From assembly GCA_905220665.1 (NCBI GenBank), contig CAJNAR010000154.1, forward strand, positions 62,001 through 126,000: a DNA stretch of 64,000 bases, written 5' to 3'. The stretch's first letter is position 1; every line of letters begins with the position of its first letter. Of this stretch, positions 32,580-44,360 are shown piece by piece. Both the position numbers and the translations under genes were made by a program. The stretch comes from Albugo candida (lineage: Eukaryota; Oomycota; Peronosporomycetes; Albuginales; Albuginaceae). Under the pieces are notes generated by a model that made no database searches, was not told the DNA's origin, and was given only the letters and a program-made list of their open reading frames with translations.

Positions 32580-33110
32580 GAACGAAAAGAAATTGGATGT
32601 CGTTAAACGAGTAAAAAAATATTTCTTCAAGACTCCAACGGCCAGGTAAAGACCACAGTGGATGGAATTGCTAATGTAAACACGTTATTGGATTCTGGAT
32701 CCGATTGTCGCATGGCATCAGTGGATCACTTTAGAAAGAGGAATTTTCGCGATAAATTGACTAAAAAAACACTGATAATCGAAAACATGGAGCTGGCACC
32801 TTTTTGGGTGAAGCGCAGTGTCTAACTGCAGCGTGTAATGTTTAGCACAAGTGAATGACCGCTGGTAGACGAGTCGATGTCACTTATAATGAATTGACAT
32901 TTGTTGTAGAAGATGGTCTGTCCAGTGATGGTGATTCTGGAGGGAGCATATGGAATGGTAAGAGGGAAGTAAGTCAAAATACTCCTGGGTGCAACTTGTT
33001 GCAAGTTTGTGAAGATAGACTCTTCAGCGATGTGATGGAAACACGGCGATCACAAGGAGGAATATTTACTTCGACCAGAAGTAAGTACAATGGATACAAA
33101 GGATCGTAGT
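32580..33110 (+). pseudogene. Gypsy-2 protease region
   Basis: The motif VNTLLDSGSDCRMASVDHF near 32665-32725 is a retropepsin active site (DSG). The downstream segment 32855-33109 (TYNELTFVVEDGLSSDGDSG) shares the beta-rich composition of a protease-RT linker, in another frame. Expected function is polyprotein cleavage. Stops at 32823 and elsewhere abolish it. Confidence 0.6.
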
Positions 33111-33299
33111 CACAGCATTTTGGAAAAAGTAGAAGGATCGAAAATCGCAGGTGCCAAAGCTTCTCAGATACCATGAAGTCTTTCGCGTAGAGTTTGTTGC
33201 GGATCCTTAAGTTAACGACAAGCAAGTTCTCAATCTAGCGAATATCCACCTTTCATACGGAGTATATGGATACACATTTATCGTAATTAATGGAACACG

Positions 33300-34230
33300 A
33301 TCTTAAACTTTTAGAAACTACGAATACAAAAAAAATTAAGTATCGTACCCAGATGCGCGATGGTGGGGGGTACTTCTCGTATAGTGGGGAAGAACAAGTC
33401 GGGGAATATTAATTGACCGTAGATTTACGGGCAATCAATGCAGTAATGGCTCCAATGACGTGGCCAATGTGATATCTTGAGGTCGTTATGGAAAATTTTA
33501 TATTACTCGCTGGATTGTTTCCGTTTTTATTGGCAGTTACCTTTGGATAAAGGCAGCAGAGAATGTTTTACTGTGCTGGCAAAGGGGTACATGTATGGCT
33601 ACATGATGTTCTTGGATACGTAAGTACAGATGCACAACTGCTGGATATATTAGACGTGGTGTTATAGAGATGCGATACCAATGGGGTCAAACTAAACCCG
33701 GAAAAACCTACATTCGTCGCATATTCCACAACATGGTGGCGGAAGAATATATTGCATGTGAAGGGATTAGTCACTGCGAAAGCCGCGTACAAGGCTTGTG
33801 TAAGCTGGGAACTCCAAAGACGGCAGCGGAGTTGCAGAAATTTTTGCTTGCCGTAAATTGGCTGAGAAACAACATTCCGAACAATACAGCATTGATAAAG
33901 AATAACAAGAAGTCCTTGATCCACCCGCAAAGGAGACAGGTAACCGTGAGAACCGGAATCTTATCCATGTGGTTTTAAAAGATCGCGGATGTACATCTAA
34001 ACATGAGTAATGTCTCAAAAATGTTACGACCCGCTGTACGCAATGGTGCATATGGTACATCTAAAAGAAACTTGAGATACATGTGTTTATACGGATGCAT
34101 CACAAAACTGGGTAGCTATAGTTACGCAGTTAGCTCCGGAAGAGCTATCCGAACCAAGACCGGAGCAGAGGAAATGGCTTTCATATACTCACGGATCATT
34201 GAAATTTCGAATTGATGTTAGATCCAGGGA
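33300..34230 (+). pseudogene. Gypsy-2 reverse transcriptase and RNase H
   Basis: RT blocks are seen in alternating frames: HDVLGYVSTDAQLLDILDVV near 33603-33665 (a remnant of the catalytic D-D region), NGVKLNPEKPTFVAYS near 33680-33725, and GTPKTAAELQKFLLAVNWLR at 33810-33870. RNase H follows near 34080-34170 with the region before EPLAFLSG-like remnants. The order and wording match oomycete gypsy elements and are related to, but distinct from, gypsy-1. Confidence 0.7.
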
Positions 34231-34599
34231 TTATTGACAAACTTATTGATCGATATAGAGCTGACAAGCTGCAGCATTGGGCTATGATGCTGCATATATT
34301 TTGATACACCGTGCAGCATATGGTCGGTACAGAAAACGCCCAGGACCTGCTTCCAAGATGAAGCTGCGGAGATAATGCTGGTATAAAGCGAAAAAAAAGA
34401 ACATGCTGTGCATTGGCAGTGGTTGAGAACGTTTTGCCGCTAAGCTATGAGTAGTTCGATTGACCAGCACTGGGAAAGACAAGAGAAATTCAGCAAGGTG
34501 TGATGAAGAAAAATCAACTTCCGAATCTCATAATGTATAAGAAGCAGCTACTTTGGATGGATGAAAGTAGACATATTTTAGATACCGAACAATGCGCTT

Positions 34600-35340
34600 A
34601 CGTTACCACACCGACTGTGTGTGGTAGCGCATGAGAGGCCAGCAGATCATCATGAAAGCTATACGACATTCAACATACTGTCAAAATAAGTGATATGGAG
34701 AACGATGAGGGCTGATGTGAAAAATTTCATAAACAAGTGCTTACATTGTCTGATGCAAATGGCCAAAACTGTCCGCGAGCGTATGGAGAAACACCACACG
34801 CGCCAAACCCAAACGATGTTTTACGCTTCGTTTCTTATCGATGCCGAAAAGATTACATAGTTATACGTACGTGCTCGCACTAAAGGATGGTATGATCGGA
34901 TTTTGTGAGCTTGTACTAAAACCAGTGGCAAAAAAGGAGGTGACAGTACAGGCATTGATGGATTGGTTCAAACGATATGGTGTTGTCCTCTCATGGGTTT
35001 CGGATCAAATCTCGCATTTGAATAATGAAGTGAGGGAGAAAGTCTGGAAAGTCCTGGCTGCTCAACATTATTTTGTTAGGGCTTATCATCCGTGAGAAAC
35101 GGGACCGTTGAGGTCATGATCGGCAGTTATTGAAGGTGATGCGGTCATTATTGAGTGAGAAACAACAACCGATTGTAGATTGGCCCAATTTATTATCGCT
35201 ATATCAATTTACGATACATCAGCTACCGTCAAGTCGACTTGGAGGAATTGCTCTAATAACGGATTTTCCTGCGTTGCCGCATAAGGACCCAACAAGCCTT
35301 TTGTATCATCCATCACTGTTATAAGGAAAAGTCGCGTTTA
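34600..35340 (+). pseudogene. Gypsy-2 integrase core
   Basis: The segment 34841-35095 reads YTYVLALKDGMIGFCELV with the first catalytic Asp and VVLSWVSDQISHLNNEV with the second, then AQHYFVRAYHP. The next segment (35130-35324) reads LKVMRSLLSEKQQPIVDWPN, the integrase C-terminal helix region. This is diagnostic for gypsy integrases. A stop just after YHP breaks it. Confidence 0.78.
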
Positions 35341-35564
35341 TCGAACATGAACTTACGGCATTGCACCGCCAGCACATGTCGGAATTGTAGTGCACACTGG
35401 ATGGTATGCGCAAAAGGTATCCGAATCTACTAGCAAAAAAAATGAAGCTGCACGGCACCGACATGCACAGAACATGGCGTCTCTCCCGTGAACTTCGAAA
35501 ATGGCGATTTCGTGCTGGTGGGAAGTGTTACAAGGCGTGCTAACAAAGTGTTCTTTCAGTGAAA

Positions 35565-35758
35565 AACATTTTTTTGATGACTTGAATTTAAATAATTTTT
35601 TAATAGTAAAAATAGCTTTTTTATAATTTTGAAAAAGTTGTTATGAAATTCAAACAATTGATTCAATTATAATATGACAAACTTAATATAGTTCGTGTTT
35701 ATAAACAAAAAAGCTAACAATGAAAAATATAAAATATTTATTAAAATAATATACAAGG
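35565..35758. mobile_element. AT-rich insert in gypsy-2, possible MITE
   Basis: A nearly pure A/T block of about 190 bp interrupts the gypsy-2 pol C-terminus. It contains an imperfect inverted repeat: AATAGCTTTTTTATAA near 35610-35624 against AAACAAAAAAGCTAAC near 35704-35720. It could be a small non-autonomous transposon. No target duplication was found, so the call is tentative. Confidence 0.35.
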
Positions 35759-35879
35759 CCCTTAACGAGTGGAGGCGATGTTAAACAGCTGAAATTATGA
35801 CGTCCAGGAATTTGTCGTACTATTCAGCATCATCACAAGACATGTCACCAGGTCAAAGTTTTTTCGAAAAAAAGTTTGG

Positions 35880-36146
35880 GGCGTCTCACACGATATAACC
35901 GACTACGTCGTGTACGCGAAAGGAGCCCATCCAGTGAGCCATTTCTTGGACTGCCGTTACAGACCTGACAATCACCAGTGGGATGTACTCGTGAAATGGA
36001 TTGGATTGGACGACACAGAGAATAGCTGGAAACCAGCTAATGTCCTGTGGAAAGATTTACCTACCCTACTAAGGAATTGGGTAACCGCCGAACCCAAAGC
36101 GATCGAAATGCAAACATCTATCGGCATTGAAACTTCAAGTTGGTGA
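35880..36146 (+). pseudogene. Gypsy-2 chromodomain
   Basis: The open segment 35910-36146 reads HPVSHFLDCRYRPDNHQWDVL, then VKWIGLDDTENSWKPA, ending in LLRNWV. The pattern (hydrophobic strand, WDVLVKW, SW-P-A) is the chromodomain found at the C-terminus of chromovirus-type gypsy integrases. It is the best-kept piece of gypsy-2. Confidence 0.75.
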
Positions 36147-36150
36147 GGGA

Positions 36151-39100
36151 AATGATAAGTTAGGCATCGGTTACGTATCTAGTTAGTAATCGGTCACGTT
36201 TTTAACGTTTAGGTTAGGGTTTTGAACCGAGATCTTTCTGGATCACGGTGCAAGGTCTCTTTTTAGATTTTCGGAAGGCCAGTTTTCAAGTAAGATAATA
36301 CAGTACTGTTCTACCAAGGAACCGAGAGCCAATCAAGATATGGACGAATCTGTCGTCTGGATTGCTTGAGGGAGGATTTTTGCAAGACAAATCACGACAA
36401 AGACAGAACACTCATTCGCCTACAGCACTGAGGGGAAAGAGTGGATTATTTTCGTTCGCTCAAATGGGACCAAAAGTACAAGAATATAAAAATCTATCTC
36501 TGCAATCCCAACAAATCACAAGCTACGTAGCTCTTTTTCCTTCACTGCTTTAGGACATTCCGTATGTTCTTCCTGGAAGTGGGAGAAAATAGTAGAGTCT
36601 AAGCATTTCAACGTAGCTTTATTCTTTCTTGATGTATTTTCATCCTCCTGGAACTACAGCAGATGGAAAGTAACTTTTATATAATTGACGAAATACAATC
36701 TTGACACCGCACAAAACCCGTAACTGGTTATGGTCTCTTGTACGTCCCTAACTAACATTTTCACGCAGACACGGAATCTGTTAATGATAGCCTGCCAGGC
36801 AAGTGGACGAATAGTTGGTCGTAGTAATATTCTTCTTGGTGAAAGGGAATGAGAACCTGCATACGGAACGGTTGGGGATGCGACTGACGACACAGCCTTT
36901 TTGTTTTGGTATGTGCAGATGATAGACAAGGCGTTAGGGCTACAACCAACTGATTGGTTGGTGAGGAACTCTTACCACCGAGAAAGTGTGTGACCTGTAG
37001 GCAGGGATAACCTAAATATAGTATTCTTTTATCACACTGCAATTCTATCTTGAACACTTCTTGTATACGAAAACAAGTGAGATACTTCATCTCGCACCTC
37101 TCTGTAGCACTTGTTACATACTTGGTGAAGGAAAAAACGTTTTGAGATAGTAGAGAATCTTCTTGATAGGTGAAAAATTAGATAGAATGTTTCATTATGT
37201 TGTTAGAAAGAAAAAAGTTCAACTTGCACGCATTCATCGCAATTATAGAATTATTTAGAGATATCTCATTTAGTAGAAAGTTTTTGATTCAGCGGTGATC
37301 GTGCTTCTCGACTTTCGAGAGAAGAAAGTTGTGATGGTAACAGCTCTCATCGAAGCACTATCGCATGACATAGTCGTGAGTAGATAACTCAAACTACCTA
37401 CTTTATTAAGTATTGATACAAGAAAGAAAATGGAGAGGTTAGCAAAAAAATGTTTCCATTCGAAAAATGTATGAAGTAGCGGGAAAGAGTTTGAAGTTAT
37501 TTCAGTCGCTTAATTAGTGAAGATTTCAGTGAAAGAAAAAGTTCATGCAAAACCTTCCCAACTTCGATTGAGATCTTATTCGAAGTTAAAGGCTCTTGCA
37601 CATACTTGATTACACTTTTTCATTTCCTACAAATGGCAAGCGCGATTATGATGTGTAATACAGTATTAATGAGGGATGCTGATCAGCTTTACTTGAAGCG
37701 TTTATGCATAGGATCAATGCCAACTCTTTACAGAATCAACACTTTCAACATTCGATTTCAAAAGGTCTCATTGAGTCAATTTCTGATTCATCATATACTC
37801 AGTACTTAATCACACATCCTACAAATCGCTGGTATTGCTCGTACAATATAAAACGCTATGCAGACAAAAATGACGAAGCATACATTAACTGTGCTGTTCG
37901 GAGCCACATACGCGTATAGATTGGATGAGCATACGAAAGGGAAGAATTGGTACTCCATGTATCTTCCTCGGCTTTTTACGATAGGTATCGGCAGTGAGTA
38001 TGGAGTAATCTTATCACATGACGTTAAGAGAGCTTCTAATCACTTGATCTCTGTATTTAATATGTGAGTACGAAAGGGTTCGCGCAATCGATGTCATCTG
38101 CGGCACTAATTTTTACCCGAGCGCGGTTTAATAGTAGTGTACATGTGATAAAAAGAAAGGTAAAGTCGGCCAAGAGTAAACGAAGAATGATATTACCAGC
38201 AGTGAGTCAAACATATTCGAGTCGTGATCATCATATACTTAACATAGGAATAACCTACAGCACGCATTTCTTCGTCACTATTAGAATATGACTAGATATT
38301 TGACTCGCAATCTTTACAATCAAAAAGCGATCCCTTATAAGTATGAAGCGAGGGACTAAATTGCGTGATAAAATGAAATAGGCGCTGAGCCATAAGTACA
38401 ACAATGTTGCAAAGAACACAGTTGCTTCAAAACAGGGTGCATCATTTTAAAGAAATTAAAAAACTCCAGCAAGTGGAATGATATGTTCGCAATCTTCAGA
38501 AACTAGCGTTTTGATCGTAGAAATTCTTTATCTATTCATTAAAGACACATCAAAAACTTCAAAGAATGTATGCTGGACTATGATACAAAAAGTTACAAAA
38601 CGAATAAAGAAATTTCGGGAGCAGTTGATGTGTAAGGTGGTCAAAATATTTATTGCGGGATGCTGACTACATATAGTACTCAAATGACTGCGACTAATTT
38701 AGCTCGGACCGTTTCATTGGACAGTTTCAGATTCTATAGTTTATCGTCGTACCTGGTTTGCTTACCGAAATAGTCTTGCAAGAGCAACTATATTTCGCAC
38801 TCAAAAGGTTCCTTCAGCAGCAACTAACCAATCGGGAATACGATCCAAGTGTATAGATAATTACAATGAATATGAAGGTAGTATATGATGTTATGCGTTT
38901 AGAACAGCAGAGAAACTAGCATCTCTAGCATCATATCCATGGTACTAGATATTCAAGAATCTGATCGTACGAAGAATATAGTTCCAGCTCGTACAATATG
39001 ATAAAATTCTAAATGAACTACGATTCTACTGGCAATGAGTTCGAGCAAAAGACACTTTACTAGAATAAACCAAAGATGTGAAACCCAAGATTTTGTCTGT

Positions 39101-40516
39101 CAGAAACTCCTCACTGTTGATGCGAGTAAAAGATTCCTCTAAAAAAGTACCTGTTGCCAATCGTTTTCTTTGCAGATTATTTGTGACGACTTAAACCCCG
39201 AAAAACTACTGAATGATTATATCGCAAGACTTCAACGAAGACAACTATGATCAAGTGAGTCAGCAGTGCTGCGACTTTGTGGGTGGTAAATTGATTACAC
39301 GTGAACTATATAAAAATAGAATATGATTGCCCATGTATGGACAAGCAAAAGATAACAATTGAATAACAGCAGCAGTCGGAAAATGGCTGTAGTACAGTGT
39401 ACATACATGAATTGGTTTCATTCATCAAAAGTCAGAATTAGTATCGTGAACAAAAACCGATCTGTTGTTGATTTGTAAAAAAAAGGATGATTAAAAAAAT
39501 ACAAAGATTTTTCCGAGCTAATGCGTTACGTTTCCTCTCATTTGTTGCCAGCACACAAATCCAGTCAATTATACTAGCAGCTTCAATTTCGATCCCGTTC
39601 TGTGGAATAACAGGCTGTTTGACAGATCAAATACCTCAGCTACATTTGCCATCGCTCGAGATTAAATGATATGAATTAACGTCATTGTACCCATTCAAAC
39701 TTTCTCACATATAATTCTCTGGCAAGCTGGCCATCGTTTTTCCAAGATACCTCGAACGGCTGATCAATACTAATCTCAATCTAAGTTGCACCTCTTTGAG
39801 TATTCGTCACGTTCAGAAGCGTTTTAAATATGACGCCTAATTGTACGTGTATAGGTTCAGAAATAAGCCACAGAGCGTCAGTGCTAAGAAAACGATTACA
39901 AAATGAAAATATTCTTGCTAAGGCGGTAATATTCTTGTAGATCCCGAAATCACACGCAAACAATCTGTGATCCTATGACTTGCAACTGTTAGATAAAAGG
40001 CAACGTTTTCAACACAAATAGGCTCGAAATACCGTATTCTCAATTAAAATATAATCCAATTTATATCAAATCACTTTTGCCATGGTAGCAGTTCAACATC
40101 ATACTAATCAACATGCTGTTATATTTGCATAAAAAATATAAAAATGGTGTTCACCTTGACAATTTGGGCGTGATTATGGCTTCTTCATTCGTACAAAGCT
40201 TTCTTAATATCATTTCGCCAAGGATTGGTTTCGCTAAAAATGACCGTCAATAAACTTGTTGATTGTCGCATTTCAAACTCAGTTTTCCATATTTCTGATA
40301 TTTTTTGAATGCGCAGCCTCTTAGGTAAAAATAAACTCACTCTTCTACCCACCTACGTGATACAATCAAGCCTGAATACATGAGCTCATCTATGTTAAAT
40401 CTTCAAATCATAACATACCTAGGAAAAGCTAGGTGGAAAATTTATCGTCTGTAGAGTTTCAAGGAATGACGAAATTCAAACGGCACCCAGATGTGTTTGC
40501 TGGAAGGGCTTGAGAA
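36151..40516. other. Unassigned AT-rich DNA
   Basis: Nothing firm is seen over 4.4 kb. Possible relics are a frame with CVTCRQG near 36990, and open segments at 37859-38067 (EYGVILSHDVKRASNHLISVF) and 38478-38666. Their ends resemble the tail half of CCG modules, but the evidence is thin. The gypsy-2 3' LTR should begin near 36150 but was not identified. A degenerate telomere-like phrase (TTTAGGTTAGGGTTTTG) occurs once near 36209. Confidence 0.4.
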
Positions 40517-40645
40517 TGTGCCTTAGATTTCTAGTCGCACTTGGTACTTAGTCTAAACAACTGGTTGAGATTTTAATTTTCTACAAAAAAACCTCAGTTT
40601 TGGCAATTTTTTTCCAACGCAACCGTCTTCGCTCACCTGCTAACA
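40517..40645 (+). repeat. Copia-2 5' LTR (or its 3' portion)
   Basis: Matches 53482-53614 from TGTGCCTTAG to TAACA. Sequence upstream of 40517 does not match sequence upstream of 53482, so either the LTR is this short or the 5' copy is truncated. Confidence 0.65.
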
Positions 40646-40657
40646 GGTTATGAGCCT
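40646..40657 (+). promoter_or_regulatory. Copia-2 primer-binding site
   Basis: GGTTATGAGCCT follows the LTR end directly and matches the copia-1 site GGTTATGAGCCC except for the last base. It is complementary to the initiator-tRNA anticodon arm. Confidence 0.75.
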
Positions 40658-40681
40658 AACCATCTTCCACCAGCCAAGGCC

Positions 40682-41511
40682 ATGGAAGAATTAGACGGAT
40701 CAGAGTAGCCGAAGATGGACAGGATGATGATGCTGCTGGAGACACTCTGAAATCGACTGGACAAGATCGAAACCGAGCGGAGCGTCGGCTCGTCCTTAGC
40801 ACCACCACCCGCGCGAACGGGAAGTGTATTTGCTGGACCAAGCAACCAAGGATCGGATTTATCAATGTCATCCTGAATGCGAAACCGAGGCATCATTGTG
40901 AAAGCGGGATGAGGAGAAGCTTTGTCCATGAGATGCAACAAAATGCGCTGGATGGGCTCAACCGAGTCAGATTCTCGTCAGCAAAGGATATGAAGCTCGC
41001 AATCCGGCCATTCGACGGGAAGGAAACATACTCTGGTCTTGGAGCTATGTTTACGCAATGGAAGTTCCGTTTCTTGCGGCAACTATTGCATGCCCAACAA
41101 GCATTCGGCGGGATTTGGAGTAAGGAGGTGAACAGCAAATCCCTCAATGGGTGACACAGTGCTCAAGCGTTGAAGAAGTGATGGGCCGGAACAACGAAGT
41201 TATTCGGACCAACATGACCAGAACGTAAGCAACACGGTTTTTTACCGCAAAAACACCGACTGGACGTTCTTGGAGCGAGCATTTTTTATTCCTGTCGGCA
41301 GTGAGTGAAGCAGAAGATATGCTTTCTAGAAAGCGTTATCAAGTAGGTAAAACTTGATTTCAAACAAGGTCAGATGGCCCGTGTCAACACAAAGAGAGAA
41401 GACACCAGACGGCAAGCCGAGGAATTGTGTCAATTTGCCAAGCTTATGGATGCAGACATCATTGATGCACCAAGAAAGCCAAAGAAATGGAATAGTCGTC
41501 CGGCTGTGAGG
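40682..41511 (+). pseudogene. Copia-2 gag, left part
   Basis: Frames carry gag-like sequence: ATG 40682 then a Met-rich helix and LDKIETERS. The copia capsid block LAIRPFDGKETYSGLGAMFT follows at 40990-41050, and then QMARVNTKREDTRRQ to KKWNSRPAVR at 41511. The last three codons (GCT GTG AGG) are duplicated at 49640 (GCT GTA AGG), where the same frame goes on to the zinc knuckle. Several internal stops are present. Confidence 0.75.
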
Positions 41512-41516
41512 GTCCC

Positions 41517-41612
41517 TCACTTCGAAACGAATTCAAGATTATGTATAAGATGCCTGATACTTCGTACCGAAGTTTTTTTTCATACGAACCTACAAGACAT
41601 TTGATTGGATAT
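41517..41612 (+). pseudogene. CCG-effector fragment (module 5) at the insertion edge
   Basis: The frame reads NSRLCIRCLILRTEVFFHTN, matching ESCVKCMIFRTEVFFFYAP of the intact CCG gene. The DNA alignment begins close to the insertion boundary and fades after about 95 bp. Because the copia gag frame happens to read through the junction, the two look like one ORF (41374-41604); they are not one gene. Confidence 0.75.
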
Positions 41613-42339
41613 GTTTGAATGCGCCAGAATCACGGTAATTTGCTTAGACCCTGCGTATCCGAAAATTTATGCACATAACTGTGGTATGAGGAGAAGGTCC
41701 AACAACTTAATATCAGCGAAGATATTCTCCCTGTAGGGTTGTGGACGTCAATATCCACGACAAATCCATCCACCCTCATGCATTCATTGCTCTTTACGAG
41801 TTGATGAGCCGTTAGAATTTTATCATGTTTGGAGCAGAAGATAAGCTTGTTGCTCAATACTTACACGATAATCAAAGAGAGGGAGCTTCACCAAAACTTT
41901 TGTTCAGACTTATTGGATTCAATAACGCGCCGTTCCCCAAAGCCGGAAAAGATATTTTATGTCGAGCAACAAGAAGCGTTCCCGAGTATCCGTTGGATCA
42001 ATTGTGGGCAAACCTGCATGGATTTTTTTGCAGTTGTAATATCGAAATGAGCTACTATGTTAAGAATTGCATTAATCCTTCCCACTTAACCTTATAAATT
42101 ACATGCACCGTATAAACGATCGAAGTCGAAAATGAAGTCTTCTGTCGCCACCTTGTAGTAATACTATTTGAGATTTACCGGCTTCTGTGACAATCGTACA
42201 CTACGTTCCTATTGCATTGCCAAAATATTGACACAATTTTGATATTTACCCACCTTCGACTTTCATTACCCAACTGTTGCCAGCAATCTATTATTGTAAG
42301 GAGCAACGCTATCAACTTCGTCAAAAACGCATGTTAATA
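41613..42339. other. Unassigned DNA inside the 8.1-kb block
   Basis: A plus ORF at 41825-42097 ends with a Cys pair (FFCSCNIEMSYYVKNC) but has no recognisable domain. Otherwise there is nothing. Confidence 0.35.
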
Positions 42340-42760
42340 GGGCTAGAGAGACTAAGGTTATTAAATAGGATTAAAATGGATGAAACAGCTATCTTATGTT
42401 GAAGATATCTGACGTGGAAAGGAATGCTCAAAGAGAACCTCAATAACCGTGAAGAGAAGGTTGACGAAAAAGGTGATTCAACAGCACTGCGATATTACCA
42501 GAGGTTTTGCAAACCATATTGAGAAAGTTTAGCGAACAAAGAAAACCTATTGCATTCCCTTTAAACATCCAATTCATCATATATGTTTGGTACGGAATAT
42601 AGCGTGCACGAGATGGCACTTTACATCCTCGATTGTGTCAGAGCTTTAGCGGTTATCATGTACTTCGGAGAGGCTTTTCGAAAGAAAAAAAAAATTTCGG
42701 GTTGTAGCTATGCTTTTTGTTTCATTAGGTTATGTGCTTCTGTTTACCTCCTTCACAATC
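42340..42760 (+). pseudogene. Decayed coding copy A of an unidentified (possibly CCG-like) family
   Basis: This stretch is similar to 43985-44360 at both DNA and protein level. Shared blocks, in frames with stops, are a KG(M/E)LK-type helix, a D..G.DSTA..YQRF block (KGDSTALRYYQRF here), and TEYSVHEMALYILDCVR. The last block, with ILDC followed by hydrophobic residues, recalls module 3 of the CCG protein (LLKCIAYKV). Assignment to the CCG family is a guess. Confidence 0.4.
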
Positions 42761-43984
42761 ATAATTTTCAATACGGGTTTTCTTAGCCATCTCCCAAAAC
42801 CTAACTGAGAATACACGTATGCACAACTGGTACTTCTAAAGTTGTTCAATTGAAATATGGGCAATGCTCGGAATCTCGAGAGATATAGGAAGGCACGAAA
42901 TGAAACGATAGAAAATGGATTCAGTAACTTATAGGTTCCTGTAGACAATTATTGTAATCAATAATATCTACTCAATAGCGTATTAGAGCCGCTAAGATAA
43001 GCGTTGGGTGATTGAGATGAATTAAAACTACGGTGTCGATGATGATTATCGTGTTCCTTGAAGCATCGCAATAAGCTTGCAAAACGAAAGTCCATGTTTT
43101 CTTCCGATTGTGTTACTAATTTGAGTCCTTTGCGCATGGTCGATACGAACTTATGAAAGATAGAAATGCCTATGATTACGTCAATTTTGACGGATGATTC
43201 ATTTTGAAGAAATTAATTTTTTTCTGTTCAGCGCATCACTATGTTTCGCTGTAAAAGAATAATAGATGGGAAAATATAAATGAGGGCGCGTAACGGAATG
43301 CAAGTCCATCTAAGATACTACTCGAAGAGTTTCATTCGAGCAAATTGTTCAAATTGAATCATGCTACAAACTCAGTTAATCCTGATGTTAACGTCGCAAC
43401 AACCAGATCTCACTCAGTCGGAGAATTATAGCGAAGAAACCGAAAGTTTTAAGTATGATCAGTGGAGATCATAAAAAAACACAATTTTCATGCGCAGATG
43501 AATCTAGCGGCTTTTCGGTACTGTACATTAAAAGAAATTCTTAAGGAGGAGTCTTTCATTGTTTTGCAGGAAACAAGGTAAGATGTTATGCAAAGAAGGT
43601 GCTGTGTACCCAGTTCTTGCCTCAATGACCCAAATATGAATCTTGGATGGTGTTTGTAGATAGAGTTTACGGTCGAAGCTCTATCTGGTATACTCGTAAT
43701 GGATGCAAGTTTTCTCATTATCATCCTGGTCATGTTTTTTTCGACAAAGATTTCACAGCGGTTAGATACTGCATGCTTTATGATCATTGGTTAAATGGAG
43801 CCTTATCGAGCAACAGCGAAACTGTGTTCTTGTTACGCTAAGCTTCGCATCCATCAAATAAAACTCGACAACAGCATAGGCATGAACGTACGCATATGAT
43901 GAATAATGACAGAATTTTGATATCTGTGCACATCCGATCTTTGCCACTTCTATTTTGTAACAACCTCATTATTATTTTGCCAAG
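42761..43984. other. Unassigned DNA between copies A and B
   Basis: No supported gene. A plus ORF at 43647-43841 and its minus shadow have no recognisable motif. Confidence 0.35.
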
Positions 43985-44360
43985 AATGCATGACACCAAG
44001 GCTACCAAGGCTCAGGTACTAAAATATCAACAAAAAGGTATGTTAAAACTATTGGGGGTTGAGTATAGCTCACATGGAGAAGCATTATTTAAAAATCCTT
44101 TATGATCGTGCGGTGGACATGAACGGAAAAGATGATACAGCACCACATGCATTATACTAGAGGTTTTCCAAAGTAATTGATAAATTTCAGCTCAGCTACT
44201 TGCGAGTACTTTCTATATCTGATTGATCATAATTTTTTACTACCGAAAATAGCGTGTATAAGATGACGCCTTACCTTCTCTGCTACGTCAAAATTCAGCG
44301 ACAATTCTGCTTTCGGATAGGCTTATTACGCTATACTAGCCAACAAGTTCAGCTGTCGTG
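43985..44360 (+). pseudogene. Decayed coding copy B, homologous to 42340-42760
   Basis: It aligns with copy A over about 370 bp: GTTGAGTATAGCTCACATGG against GTTGAAGATATCTGACGTGG, AGAGGTTTTCCAAAG against AGAGGTTTTGCAAAC, and AATAGCGTGTATAAGATG against TATAGCGTGCACGAGATG. Protein-level readings are KDDTAPHALY and TENSVYKMTPYLLCYV. The spacing of about 1.65 kb between A and B suggests an old tandem duplication inside the block. Confidence 0.4.

Larger units (their letters stand above)
32461..36150 (+). mobile_element. Gypsy-2: second Ty3/gypsy retrotransposon, LTRs not found
   Basis: Plus-strand gypsy domains appear in order: end of gag with a CPVCHPEEAK cluster (about 32530), protease LLDSGSD (32685), RT (33300-33960), RNase H (34000-34230), integrase (34600-35330) and a chromodomain (35900-36130). 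All are frameshifted. The 5' side is replaced or covered by the LINE fragment. I could not find a repeated sequence that would define its LTRs. Confidence 0.78.

Noticed and set aside
36205..36226. Telomere-like phrase TTTAGGTTAGGGTTTTG
   Set aside because: A single degenerate occurrence in AT-rich DNA after gypsy-2; no array.
41374..41604. One ORF joining gag-like and CCG-like sequence, suggesting a fusion gene
   Set aside because: The frame is continuous only by chance across the insertion boundary at 41511/41512.
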